From the NCBI RefSeq assembly GCF_009870125.1, contig NC_046683.1, forward strand, positions 44,531,869-44,595,868: a DNA stretch of 64,000 bases, read 5' to 3'. Shown piece after piece: positions 12,653-24,247 of this stretch; the first letter of the stretch is position 1; each line of letters begins with the position of its first letter. The position numbers and the translations under genes are program-made. Below the pieces are notes generated by a model. The model did no database searches. It had not been told where the DNA came from and saw nothing but the letters and a program-made list of their open reading frames with translations. Origin of the DNA: Drosophila pseudoobscura (Eukaryota; Arthropoda; Insecta; Diptera; Drosophilidae).

Positions 12653-15600
12653 CTGGGGACCGGACACAGTACAGGCATTAGGCATTGGGGACGGTGGGGT
12701 TATTTTCATTTTCATTTTCAGTTTCAGTTTCATTTTCATTTCGGGATTTTGGTAGTCACAGGGCGATCGATGATGGCAAATGTTGGGTCGTGAGACGGTG
12801 GCGGTTCGATCAACGATACACATGTGGAAAGACGACAGATTGTATGGGGATTGTATGAGCAGGTGAGACCATAACCAGGCGGTGGTTCCCTGCCCTTCTA
12901 ACTCACCTCGTTGGGCTCGGCGGCGGATAGGAAATGCCACGATGGCTGGGCGACAACAACATGTTGCCCGAGTGGCTAGTGGTCGTGCCCGGCACGAGCA
13001 GGGTATTGTTACTACAAAAGTATGGTAAAGGTTACTGTAAAGAGCAGCAGGTGGTGGTGGAGGTGGCAGCGGAGGCGCAAGAGAGCAAGCGATAGGCGGT
13101 AAAGGAAAATAATCGATCTCTAACAATCGATTCAGCGATGGAAGATCGATTGAACACAAAAGAAAATGACAAATGAACACGAATTAACACGAATGAACAC
13201 TGATGCAAGGTGGAATGAATGTGGAATATGGAGGAGGCAGGGTTGCTTGTCTTGTGGAGTAATCGAGTAATCGGGGTTATCGTACACAATAAAAACGGTT
13301 TATTTGATAGGTATTTTTTCTTTTGTATAAAAGATGACTAAATTACAATACATACTACCTACATTGTTGTGTATAAATATATATGATGGCTTAATGATAC
13401 AATATGATACAACATAAACGATAAACGGTGTGTGCTCGATAGTTCCTGGGAGGAATGGAACCCTCGGACACATGACTGGACGAATGCTAATCTGATGACA
13501 GTGGTGAGAGTGGTGTTGGTGGATGTGCTTGCTTTTGTTTTAGTAAGAAGCTAGTCATGATGGTCATGGTCATGGTCATGGTGGTGCGTGGTGCACTCTC
13601 TACGGGGCAACTTACGTGTGACTGTGGTGCATGTTCAGGTTGGGCAGACTCTGCCCCAGGTGGTTCAATGGCTGCACAGTCAGGGTATTCGCCGACTTGG
13701 AGCCAATGGCCCCAATCATCCCTATCTTTGCCTTGTGCAGACCGCTAATCAGTTGCTGCTTTCCCTTCCCGGCCATTCCATGGTTGCCTGTCAACGACAG
13801 ATCGTCCATTGAACTGAGATTCGGAACTATAGGAAGAGTGTGGCTGAGAGTGACTTACCCGTCATCATGCCGGAGCCCTCGTCGCTCGACACGGAGTTTG
13901 TCTTCTCAAAGTCTACGGATATGTTGCGCGAATCGTTCCACTCGACGCTGCCGCTGTGGCTGTTGTTCGCACTGGATACATGGCTGCAGATGGAGGAGTT
14001 CATGGGCGACTTGCGCACCCCCAGGGAGTCGGCAGTGCCGCCGCTTGTGCCGCTGCCTCCAAAGCGGAAGCTGTCACCCACTGTGCCACCGCCGCCGCCG
14101 CCGCCGGCGCCGCGCTTCAGTCTTTGGTAGATGGTCTTGGCCCGCCACATCGCGTCGTACCAGTTTTTGGCCTCGGTGCACTGCAGCGTGAACGCTGTGG
14201 TGGCCACTTGGAACTCGTTAAGGTAGACACAGTTGATGGTGTTATTGGGAGCCATGTTGACGATTAGCTGGTCGGTTAGGTACGGCTGTCGGATGACCTT
14301 CAGGGCGCCCAAGCCCCGCTTGGCCATTGTCTTGCAGACGAGCAGTAGGTCCGTCAGGAGGAAGCAGTGCACATCGGACTTGCCCAGGTTGTCCTTGAAC
14401 TTGTGGTCGCCCTCCATGAACAGGTGCCGCACATGATATGCCGGGCAGCCCCGCATGGGGGCGCACAGATCGAACATCTGGCTGTGCTGCTTGATGAGCT
14501 TGTCCAGACCCTCGTTGTTGGTGTCCTGTTAAACATGTGGCATCATGTGGCATGCATCAACCAGGGATCAGCCCCTACTCACCACAACGTCGTACGATTC
14601 GATCCGCACCATCACGCCCTTGAGCCGCTCGTTCTCCTGCCGCATCGTTAGGTGATTGTTGACGCTGCCCACAAAGTTCTCGACGCTGTGCATCATCACG
14701 TCAATGGCTTCGATCTCCTCCACGTCCCCCATGTGCTTCTTGATGGCGGCCAGCAGGAGGCTGTACTTTGTCAAGCGCTGCATCGGCCGCACGACAATGT
14801 CGGCCAGCCGCAGGCGGTTGCACATCTTCTGAGACTCGCACCACGCCAGATACGAGGTGAACAGGGGATTGTTCTGGTTGAGCTCCTTACAGTAGAACTG
14901 GCAAGTGCTCTGCTCGGCACAGTAGATCTACGACAATGGACGACAAACGTCTGCATAAAGGGAGATTGTGGCCTGAGGGAGAGCGAGAGAGAGACTCACT
15001 TTGTATGGCGCAAAGATTGAGGCGAATGCAATGAATCCCTCCTGGAAGAAGGCGCATCGCAGGGGCTCGTGGGTCATCACACTGTGTGCCACCATCGGAT
15101 AGAGCCACATGGTCCAGAACTTTATGTTCGCCTCGCAGACGGCCCGCACATTGGAGAACAGACGCGCCTGGTCCACATCAATCAGCAGGCGTTCCGTCTG
15201 CACGGCCTCCAGACAAGCTAGGAAAAGCTGCAACGAAATAGCAAAGTCAGATACCTGGGGATTCCCTCTTTGGGGAGCAGACGACCCTTACATCCGTCAC
15301 CGTTTGCAGGGCGTGTATGTAGTACACTTCGGTGGTGACCAGCTCCCATATGGCCGTCTGGATCTTGACCTCGCTCTCGGGCATGGCCTCGCTCTCGACG
15401 AAGTCCCGCCAGGACTTGTGCATGTTCTGCAGGTATGCCAGCGAGTTGTCGAGGTCCGGATGCTCGAAGCTGAGACCCTCCGCCCGCTGCGGCACTCCAC
15501 TCCGCGAGTAGCTGTTTAGGAGCTCACACAGCTGGCTCTGCTGGGGGTTCTTGATGCCGAACAGGGAGGACCATCGCTGTTTGATCTGCTTGCCTGCCGC

Positions 15601-18600
15601 CACAGCTGCGTCGCTGGTCTCTTCCGTCGAGGCGGAGGGCAGCAGGCGGGGCGGCGGTTGTCGGGATCCCTTTTGGGTGGAACGGAACGGAATAGATTTA
15701 CATAGTCGATCCTTGATCGATGCGATTGACTTACAAAGGAGGCCGCCTTCTGCAGTGGCTTGCGATTGGAGCCCCGTTCCGTGATGCACAAATGGTGGCC
15801 AGCCAGGTTCTCCACGTCGGTTTGCTCATCCACGGAGCTCGTTGCGGGCGAGGGACCTGCATCTAAAAAACTGGGCGTGGGATTATTGTCCGTTATCGTG
15901 ATCTGCGAAAAGGTGAGGTTTCTCCGCCGCAGGGCATGGCTGAGGGCATTACTGAAAATGGACGAAAATTGGAGCCCCAGATCTTAAGGGTATTTGAGGG
16001 AACTTACAGTAGGGTTACACCTTTTGTGGCCGGTATGAATTCCTCGTCCGGATGCTGGGACGAGTCCATGCAAAACGACACGGAAAAGAACTCGGAACTG
16101 GATACCTAGGCGAAGGATGGGAGACGTTTTAGTGACAAGTAAAGGTCTTGGAAGTTCCTGGATTAAATTTGAAAGGTATCCATCGTAAACAGAATCCATA
16201 AGCTATATGTATGTACTTTCTCGAATGCGAAGCGGAACGGAGCGCGGATACGTCGAGCTTCAAGTGGTTGCCGCCGCCAAAGGGGTGCCACAGAAACTAC
16301 TGAATGAGCAAACATTACGGAATATTGCCCCCGTGCTTGTGGGGCGGGCGGCGGAGCGGAATTCTCGGGAAACCAAAGAAAGGAAGGCGCCAAGCGGCAG
16401 GAGGATGAGAGAGTTGTACAACAACTTTGCTGATTAAGGCGACAAAACAAATACAGGAGAGAAATTAAAAATCTACGAGGTAGAACCCCTCCACAGAGGA
16501 ATGGTGGAGGGGGGGGGGGGGGAAAGGTTTGAGTTCTGTTTGAGTTTCTCCACAAGAGTGGGGAGTGGGCTGGAGGGGTGGAGGGTTCTCCGAGCTCTCA
16601 AGGCTCTCAAGGCCTGATTATGAATCCATATTGAAGCACTCTCGACCTCCGGTCACCGGGGTGCCTCTGCCTGTTCCTCTTCCTGTATCGCGGATGCCAC
16701 AACTCAAGTGCGATTCTCCTGGATGGATTATATAGTGCTCCGTTCCCTTATTTTGGCCCGCTCTCGAGTGCCGGTGTTCAGGACTCACCTCGCTGCGTGT
16801 CAATAGCGGTTTCTTGCGCTGCAGAAATGAGGATTTCTTTTTGACAGTCGCCGACGTCGTCGCCGACAGGCCTGACGGAGAAGTCAGCGGTGGGCCCGAA
16901 GTAGGCGTGCTGCTGTAGGGGCTCAACGAGGTCGCCGCAGCCTGCGCCTCGCCGCCAGGATACTGAAAGTGTTTGAAGGAGGAGGAGGAGGGTATCGAAT
17001 GAGTTGTCGCTGTGCCACTGGTGGCACTGGGGCAACTACTCGTGGCCGCCGTGCCAGCCGTGGCAGCCATGGCAGGCTGCTGTGGGTGCTTTTGGTTCTG
17101 CTGATGCTGGTGCTGCTGCTGCTGTTGCTGCTGCTGCTGTTGCTGCTGATGATGGTGCAAGGAGCTGGCACTCGAGTGCACAGTGGGACGACCGGTGCCG
17201 GCAAAGCAGGCGGACGCGGCCGTTGTCGTTATGTCGAGCGTGGGCGAGAGTGAGAGCATCAGCGACGGTGCCCGACGCACGATCTGCGGTGCTTGGGTGT
17301 AAATTGTGGGTGGGTGGGGCACGGACTGGGGCACGGACTGGGGCGCCAGTACTGAAAGCGGACAAACTCTCGCCGGATCGTTCTTTTCCGTCTGTTTTCG
17401 GATGGGAGTAGGGGCAGCGGGTGGAGGGTGAGGGGTTCAAGCGGTTGGCAAATAAACAAAACGTGAAGTAAAAGATAGAGTAGGAAGAGAGAGAGGTAGA
17501 GAGGCACAGACATAGAGGGGGAGAGAGAGAGAGAAAGGAAGAGAACACAGAATAGTCGTTAGGCGTTTCAAAAGGATTTCAATCGATTCTACAGTGGAAA
17601 TTAGAGATTATCAAAGTGAAGAAAATAGTAAAAAAAATATGAGAATACGAATATTAATAGTCGATTATTCTGATGAAACGCTACTCCGACTATTATTCCG
17701 ATTAATCGCTACTCCCACTATTAATGAAGCTACTTCAATAATTATTCCGATAAATGACTAGTCTGACTATCGATAACAATATTTATTCGGAATAAAATAC
17801 TTATTACATGCAGCATCTACATATTTCATCACTATTTTCCAATAACTAGTCCTCGACTTGGATATTACAATCTACAAGCTCCCAAAGACACGACGGATAT
17901 AGTACCCTTATCTATAGCCAGTGCGTGGTGTCCCAAACAGTTTCTACTACCAATTGAATGGCTTCCTTAATCCACGACAAGTTTATTGGCTTAACTTTGG
18001 CAAGAGAAAATTGCATCGATTCAACGAGAGAGCGTAAGGGGTTCTCTGCGGGTGCTGCTGTCAGTGGGAACTAAACTGCTATCCGTGCTAAAAAGTTGTA
18101 AATGATAACAGAGACCGGGCAGAGAAGGAGAGAAAAGTGGAAGAAGTCCCTCTCTAAATCATAGAAAAGTCACGTACTTCTACTGTTGAAAAGTGACAGC
18201 TAAAGGAACAAGGATTTTTCCCAATGAATAACAGCCAGCACAGAAGAGGGAAGGACGACCGAGGCATTGGATACCCTTGCAGAGCCATAGTTGTGGTAGA
18301 TCAAAGGCACAGACAGACAGACAGACAGACATACAGACATACAGACAGACAGATACACGGATGATCCAGAATATAGTGTGTATATGTTTTATAGAGTACA
18401 AAAAGCAAAGGGCATCTCAGGTGAAGTGCAAAACTTAAAACGAATATTAACAGTAACGGCATCAATAGCAGTGGAAGCAAAGGAAGCAAAGGCAGTCAAA
18501 ATCAAAGTGAAACCAAAGTGAAAACACATTAACAAATGAGAAATGAGAAACGCATTAAGGAGACACTACGGATAATCCTCGAGCGGCAACCCGTCGGCAT

Positions 18601-21317
18601 CTACAGGACTAGGCGCCTACGTACACTACATTTAACAGACTACAAAGGATGGAGGGTGGCAGGACCTGTGGTCATCCATGACATCGTCACTTACCGCATG
18701 GGGCTGCCGGCCAAGCGCCGTCGGTGTCGTTGCTGCCGCCTGATGATGATGCTGATGCTGATGCTGATGCCCGGAGGACACCCCAGGTGCCCCAGATGCC
18801 CCAGGTGCCTGGACCACCGATGTTGTTGCTGCAGTCCCCCCGGGCCCGTGCTGGCAGGCCACCACCGTGTCGAGGCCATCCAAGTGCGTGAGGCTTTTCG
18901 ATTTCAGCTGCAAATGGAAATTAAAAGCGGTCTGAAATCAATCAGGCGTTCCTCTCTCTCTCTCTCTCTCTCTCACTCGGATATTGATAATTGAATATGG
19001 GGAATATTGTTGGCATTGGCATTGGATTGTCGAGAGCTTTTTATTATACATATTTCAATGGTTGCGCATGAGGCGTTGTATGATTTTGCACATCAAAAAA
19101 TTCAAATAAAATGCCATCGGCATGCCGGTGCTTTAAAATAAATTCCTGTGAATGTTTTTATGGGACTCATGATTTGGGCAGTTTTCCTGCAACAAATTTT
19201 GGTATTTCTTCAAAACAAAAACAGATTAAATGAAGTAATATTCAATATAGAATGCAATCTCCCGGGAAGTGCATTCAAAGGGCGACGAATCCTTATGGGA
19301 TTACCAGAGTACATATTTCGCGCTTTAAGCGTACAATGTTATTCCTAATGCCCCTGGGGTGCCTCTTGCCGGAAAAATAAATTGCTGCCAGCAGTCGGCG
19401 GCAGTAGCCAAAAGGGCACGAGAGATGCATCGAGAACAAAAAGATTGCGCCAGCAGGGCCAAGGGCCCTAGACGTGTCCTAGAAGACTTCCTGTCCTGTG
19501 TCCTGTCCTCGCCTAATGCACTGAGATTACATCAGTCAAGAGCCACCGACTGCCCTCCCACCGCCCCAGTGTCAGTGGCAAAGTCAATGCCGCCGCCGCC
19601 GTCGCCGCCGCTCTTGGCCCCCTCTGGGTTCCGTAGTCAAGGACTCGGCAGTGATTTACACATTTCAGTGGCACTCTCGAGGAAAATCCTTGTATCTGAA
19701 ATGGCATCGACCACAGCCACTGACAGGGACTAAATAAAATCATTACCGGCTATGCAACATCCAAAAATGTAGTGTTCCTTTGATCCGAATGGCAATAGAG
19801 AGCACTCCTGGAGAGGCAGTAGTATTCAAATGTCTGGCTCTATTCTATATTTCCACTTGGAATGGAGGGAAGCTTACCGCCCAATTTCTGGCTGCAGAGA
19901 TTTAAGCCCCTGCCGAGGGACACTCCCCCGCACAGGACTCCCCCTCGTAGGGTGTGCGGAGTGGAGTCTGTTCAAGGATGCGCGTGCCGTTCTGATACAG
20001 TCTCGTCTGTAGTCCTATTCCTGCTGACGACAATAATTCACAATGCCCTGCTTTCTGCTTTCCACTTTCTACTTTCTACTTTCTGCTTTTGGCCATTTCC
20101 AGCGTCGTCCCTTGCCCTTTACTCTGGTTTATGGTTTTTGTTTCCTGTTTTATCGTGAATTGTTGTTCTCCCACTGGGTACCCGGTATCAGAGGGGTCTC
20201 TTGGAGCCGTGCAGGCAGAGAGAGGGTGTTGCCTCTGTTCTCGGAGGAGGTATCGCCCCAGTCGGGACACTCTCTCTGTCCTTCTCTCTCTCTCGTTCCC
20301 TGCTTATGGCCTTGTCTAGCAAGCATTTTGGCCCTGTGCTTCTGACGCTCTCTTTTGTTCTCATAACAAAACAAAACATTTTGGTATTGTTTGGGGAAAT
20401 CATAATTTCATAATTTCTGCCCGGAAGAAGGACACTTAATGGGTTAACAAAGTATTCATTCTAAATTAGGACTTGGACTCGTAATATTTCGCACCTTTAA
20501 AGCCGCTAACGATTTCCCTTTAGGCGCCCTTTCAGCAGCATCTTGACCACGGCATTTTCATGTACAATCCCCCTCCCTTTCGGAGCCGGGCCGGGGCCGG
20601 GGCCGGGGTCAGGGATCGTTCCCACGACACGCACAACAGCGAAAATCACTTTGGTCCCTGCACCCAAACACGACGCGCTGCCAGAGCAAACACGCCAAGA
20701 CATGGGTCCACAAGGACCTCTGGTCGCCAGGACACAAAAGTGGGTGTCGAATTTCAAGATTCGCCTACCGCAAGGGTACTCGTCGACGATGAGGTGCTTT
20801 ACAGTGCATAAAAAGCGATTTTAGTATTATTTGGTAGGGTTTTAATGAGAGTATATGTGAGTATGAGATGGTCCTTGGAATCATTCAACTAAAACGATTG
20901 ATCTTACACTTATATGTATGTAGATGTAGGCACTCTCGAATCAAGGCACCTTCAAATGATAAATTGATAAATTAAATATGGTATAAATTGCAGTAAGAAT
21001 TCGGCTTACGATACCTGGGAGGGGCTCTCTATTCACTTAAACAAATACAAATGGGATTAAATGATAAATACATTCTATGAACGTGCATTCAGTACGGGAA
21101 AAACGTTAAATATAAAGGAAAAGCCGAGGATTTGATACACACACCACAAACCTACGAGCATGAAGCTCTACGATGCTGCTGCTGCTGCAAGATTCAGTGA
21201 TGGAACGATGACACGTCCATTGAATCTCTGAATGAATAACCGAGCCTGAATCTGAGCCTAAGACTGAGACTGTGCCTGTGGCTGTGGCTGGTGCTGTGTC
21301 TCCACTCCACTCACAGC

Positions 21318-21352
<35 letters not shown>

Positions 21353-24247
21353 CGGGCACGTCCTTGGGGGAATGGATGCTGCCGCAGCGACGGAGACTAA
21401 GCGGACAAATCGTTGATGCAATTTACTGCTTGACTGCATTTGCGCTAATGCCCCTAAATGTCCTCCGGAGGACAATTGAATCCTCACAGACACACATATT
21501 CATGCGGGTCTACCATGCATTCACGTTCTTGTTCATGCTTCGTACGCGTAATACACTCGTGTGTAGTCCACATCTCGCAATTCGCATTTATTATAATATT
21601 TAATATAATATTTATGTTATGCGTGGTCGTTAGAGGCGCTTATTGCAATTCCATTCAGGCATTCAAGCATTAAAGCCGTTGACAAAACGAACCAAATTCA
21701 ATAAATGATTCAATTCAATATCATTTGCAATGAATAATGGATTCACCTATACTCGTAAATGCATATGTACGTATATTAATTGACGATTATAATCTGATGG
21801 CTTATACAATGTATTTCACATTTTAGGATCGCCATTCTTTCGCTCTATGCGGATGATGGAATGAGCAAGGAATCGTCCTTTATCAATCCAGAGGTTTCTC
21901 CAAATGGAGAGTTTATTCTAGGACAACCAATGGGTACGTCCGAGAGTGCAAAAACAAAATATGTACGGGCGTGTGTGCTGTCGAGGCTGGGAGCGAGAGG
22001 GCAAAAACCAAATACATGTCGTGTGCGTGTGCGTGACGAAGAAAATTAATCTTGCACATTGCCCTAAATTGTTGTTGCTCCCAGAGCCAGAGTTTATACG
22101 ATAAAGGTTTTCTGTTATTTGAAAATTATATAATTCAATAAAGCAGAAACCAAGAAACGAAAAGGCAAACGAAGGAAAACTCGGAAAAACTCAGGAAAGC
22201 AAGCAAGGAGGAGAAACCAAAGGAAAAGTGGAAATAAAATAGAAATACCCGAATGGTGGGGTGGTATAAAATCTGTTTATTCTCATTTCTTAAAGCAAAC
22301 ATTTGCTTCGGCTCCTTCATGAACATGCTCCATGGCCCATGGAGCAGGACCTGCTCCTCCACTCACCTGCAGCTTGCTGCTGGGCGGCGAGACGACCAGG
22401 CAAATCTTCATGGTGGCCCGCAGGAACTCCTCCCGCTTCGTGCCCAGGTCCGGGGTCACGGCGCCCGGCGAGGTGACGGCCGACTGCTTCAGGGGCGAGC
22501 CCCGCTTGGGCGAGGAGGCGGTGGGCAGGAAGGGATTGAGACTCCGCACCAGACTGCCAGAATGGAACCGGCCGCCGCTCTCCTGCTGGGTGCCGGCGGG
22601 TGGCGAGGCCGACGGCGGGGGCTGGGACTGGGCGACGGGCGCATGGTGCAGCAGACGAGTGGGCGAATTCAGGCTGAAAAGCTTGCGCCTGTGCCGTCCG
22701 GGCGTCGAGGAGGAGCTGGAGGCTGGACTGGGACTCGGCCCAGGGGGACAGCTGACGCCGCTCTCGCTGTGCGTCGACTCCTGGGACCCGGCGCGACTGT
22801 AGGCGGGGGTCGGCAGCTGGGCGGACCGCGTGCCAGCGGCACTGGCATTGTACTTCACGGACGTCACGTTCCCATCCAGCTGCAGCTCCTCCATCGGCTC
22901 CAGGCCATCTTCCTCGTAGGTGCTGTGGTAGGTGCGGGCTGTGATCTCCGGCAGGAAGGGGTTGTTCGGGGAGGTCAGCGTGTACTGGTAGTAGCCGCCT
23001 CCGGCCTCGCCGCTCTCCACCGGCAGCGTGCTGCCCGCGTCCGTGGCATCGGTCTCATCGGGTGTGCTCTCCTCTGGGAAGGAGCCACCGTGGAAGCCCA
23101 CACCGCTGCTGCTGGACAGCGGCCCGTGGGCGCCCATCTGCTCCCACTCCCCCGAGGAGGAGTTGTGCGAGGAGGCGGTAAAGCCCTCGTTCGAATGCCC
23201 CTGGCAGCTCCTCGAGCTCTCGTTGCTGCTCTTGAACAGGAAGTTCTGGAGTCGTGTGAGCCGCACGGAGCTGCTCTCGCTGGTGAGGCTGCAGCTCCGG
23301 CTGCCGCTGGCCGGTGCCGAGGATGTGGTCGTTGTAATGGATATCGGCTGCTGGTCGCTCCGATTGCTGCTCTGTGTCTCCAGGCGTCGCTTGCTACGCT
23401 CTTGTGCATCCAATCCTGTTCCTGTTGCTGCTCCCGCACCCGCACCCGCACTCGCAGTCGCACCCGCACCGTTGGCCGTGCTCACCTCTCCGCCCATGGA
23501 TGCGGTGGTCGTCTGTTGGCCACAGGCCCAGTAGAAGACGCTCGTCTGGGAGCCGCTCAGATCTCCCAGCTCGCAGTTGCTCTCCAGGGAGGTGCTCGAG
23601 TTGGTGGTGGCGACGCTGCTCAGGTGCCGGTAGGCGTACTCCGGGGGCGTGCACTCGTCGGGGCTGTCCAGCAGCAAAGCGGGATTGATGTGTCCGCCGA
23701 GGCCCACACCGGGCAGATGGAGCTGGCTGAGGGCGAAGGCCGAGGGGGGCCTGCCACCGACCAGGTTGTTGTTCTCCGACGACAGCGGCAGCGGCAGCGG
23801 CAGCGGTGGAGTGGCACGGCTCTTGGCCTGTAGCTCTTCCGGCGTGGGCTCCTGACGCTTGATCTCCAGCGACCGATGGTCGCCGCGGCGGAAGGAGCGT
23901 CGCAGCCGCTCGGCGAATTTCGATTGCTTGGGTGGCTTGTCCTTGGGCGGCTTCTCCTTGACCTTGCCGCCAAGCAGACTTGTTGCCCGTTCAGTCTTTT
24001 CTTTGCGCGTCTCCTCCTTCTCCAGGAGTTTCTCGTGCATTGGAGCGATGGTTGAGGACCTGGTCTCCGTCTCCGTCGCCGTCTCCGTCTCCGTTTGCGT
24101 CTCTGTTTGTGTCCGCGGATATGGGTTGGGGCTGGGGTGTGGTTGAGGCTGTGGGGCCTTGGTGTTTCTGGCTCTGGCTCTGGCTAAGGCCGGGCTCTGG
24201 TTGCTGGTTGCTAATGTAATTGGTGGCCCCGCAAAGCCACCACCCAT
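12370..24247 (-). CDS. CG42674: PLEKHG5/Syx-type Rho guanine nucleotide exchange factor (coding core, 11 exons)
   Basis: Minus-strand gene that I assemble from exons 22367-24247, 18695-18907, 16789-17337, 16008-16105, 15735-15951, 15292-15669, 15000-15227, 14583-14927, 13859-14525, 13616-13826 and 12370-12652. All junctions are GT/AG and the phases match, giving 5,070 nt (1,689 codons plus stop). The order is a low-complexity Ser/Thr/Pro N-terminus with a basic patch (about 110-125), a polyQ/His segment, a Ras-binding-like segment (about 886-930), DH (about 1090-1300), PH (about 1320-1455) and a C-terminal ETDV. A DH-PH pair catalyses GDP release from Rho GTPases. The combination with a PDZ ligand resembles mammalian PLEKHG5 (Syx). 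I assign it to D. melanogaster CG42674 (formerly CG7323, as I recall) from family and neighbours. The 5' end is uncertain: the ATG at 24245-24247 is the first good Met, but the frame is open further upstream. Confidence 0.85.
13616..14525 (-). CDS. CG42674: RhoGEF PH-domain exon and following linker exon
   Basis: Two exons, 13859-14525 and 13616-13826, separated by a 32-bp interval (13827-13858) bounded by GGTAAGT and CTATAG. That would be an exceptionally short intron, but the phase (1) matches and reading through it hits a stop. The first exon holds the PH domain: MFDLCAPMRGCPAYHVRHLF leads in, then HCFLLTDLLLVCKT, IRQPYLTDQLIV and, as the C-terminal helix with its invariant Trp, AKNWYDAMWRAKTIYQRL. 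A Gly run (GAGGGGGGG) and Ser-rich sequence follow. The second exon is a linker of unknown function. The PH domain of this family binds phosphoinositides or assists the DH domain. Confidence 0.82.
14583..15669 (-). CDS. CG42674: RhoGEF catalytic DH-domain exons
   Basis: Three phase-0 exons: 15292-15669, 15000-15227 and 14583-14927. The Dbl-homology domain begins at IWELVTTEVYYIHAL (conserved region 1, with the Glu that contacts the GTPase switch). It continues through LFSNVRAV, a CQFYCKELNQNN segment and LADIVVRPMQRLTKYSLLL, the diagnostic conserved region 3 helix (P-x-Q-R-x-x-x-Y-x-L-L-L), and ends with NERLKGVM. All residues usually required for exchange are present, so the domain should be active. 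Upstream in the first exon lies KQIKQRWSSLFGIKN, a conserved-looking basic segment of unknown role. The introns are 54-72 bp, typical for Drosophila. Confidence 0.9.
15735..16105 (-). CDS. CG42674: RhoGEF exons with a Ras-binding-like segment
   Basis: Exons 16008-16105 (phase 0 in, phase 2 out) and 15735-15951 join as CT/T to give a stretch reading FFSVSFCMDSS, EEFIPATKGVTLLNALSHAL and RRRNLTFSQITITD. The pattern of a beta hairpin, a Thr-Leu turn and an amphipathic helix with Arg-rich end resembles ubiquitin-fold Ras-binding domains. I know that PLEKHG5-type GEFs carry something comparable upstream of DH, but I cannot score it here. The rest (FLDAGPSPATSSVDEQTDVE) is acidic linker. Alternative reading: simply a conserved linker. 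Confidence 0.7.
16789..17351 (-). CDS. CG42674: RhoGEF low-complexity exon with polyQ tract
   Basis: The donor at 16788 (GAG/GTGAGTCC) is phase 0. The segment contains a His/Gln tract (CAG/CAA codons, plus strand about 17100-17155), Ser/Thr/Ala-rich sequence and a basic KKKSSFLQRKKPLL motif just before the next exon. The 5' boundary is ambiguous. The strongest acceptor (TTTCAG/, exon to 17351) would need phase 1, while the upstream exon 18695-18907 ends in phase 0. The weaker CCCCAG/TCC acceptors (exon to 17337 or 17325) keep the frame. Using TTTCAG with the phase-0 partner gives a stop after about 30 codons, so that choice would make a truncated protein. Confidence 0.7.
18695..18907 (-). CDS. 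CG42674: RhoGEF 71-codon exon
   Basis: Acceptor CCATTTGCAG/CTG at 18908 and donor CATGCG/GTAAGTG at 18694, phase 0 on both sides. It reads LKSKSLTHLDGLDTVVA and then Gly/Ala/His-rich sequence with a (HQ)4 run. It follows the exon ending KLQ/ at 22367 without a phase break. No domain is visible. The in-frame length (213 nt) means it could be skipped without frame loss. Confidence 0.7.
21320..21351. repeat. (TG)n microsatellite
   Basis: About 16 perfect TG dinucleotides in the intron between RhoGEF exons 22367 and 18907. Simple sequence with no sign of a function. Confidence 0.95.
22367..24247 (-). CDS. CG42674: RhoGEF large N-terminal exon (start of the shorter isoform?)
   Basis: Open for more than 700 codons on the minus strand and ending at AAGCTGCAG/GTGAGTGG (phase 0). 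From the Met at 24245-24247 it gives 627 residues. Features: alternating Thr-Glu codons (about 47-62), a basic cluster KFAERLRRSFRRGDH (about 110-125) that could bind membrane or a partner, an Ala/Gly/Thr region, many Ser-rich blocks with R-x-x-S sites, and a conserved-looking EEFLRATMKICLVVSPPSS end. The frame stays open to at least 24397, through imperfect GGGATACAG-type repeats that hold several in-phase AG sites but no pyrimidine tract. The exon may therefore be a first exon with its own promoter, or an acceptor for the 46.8 kb exon. This is unresolved. Confidence 0.75.

Noticed and set aside
17640..17800. Irregular repeated ATTCCGATTAATCGCTACTCC-like words
   Set aside because: Too degenerate to define a unit; likely chance in AT-rich DNA, apart from one DRE core at 17768-17775.
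22253..23833. 526-codon frame on + opposite the RhoGEF N-terminal exon
   Set aside because: Mirror of the coding exon on the minus strand: GC-rich codon structure keeps the antisense frame open.
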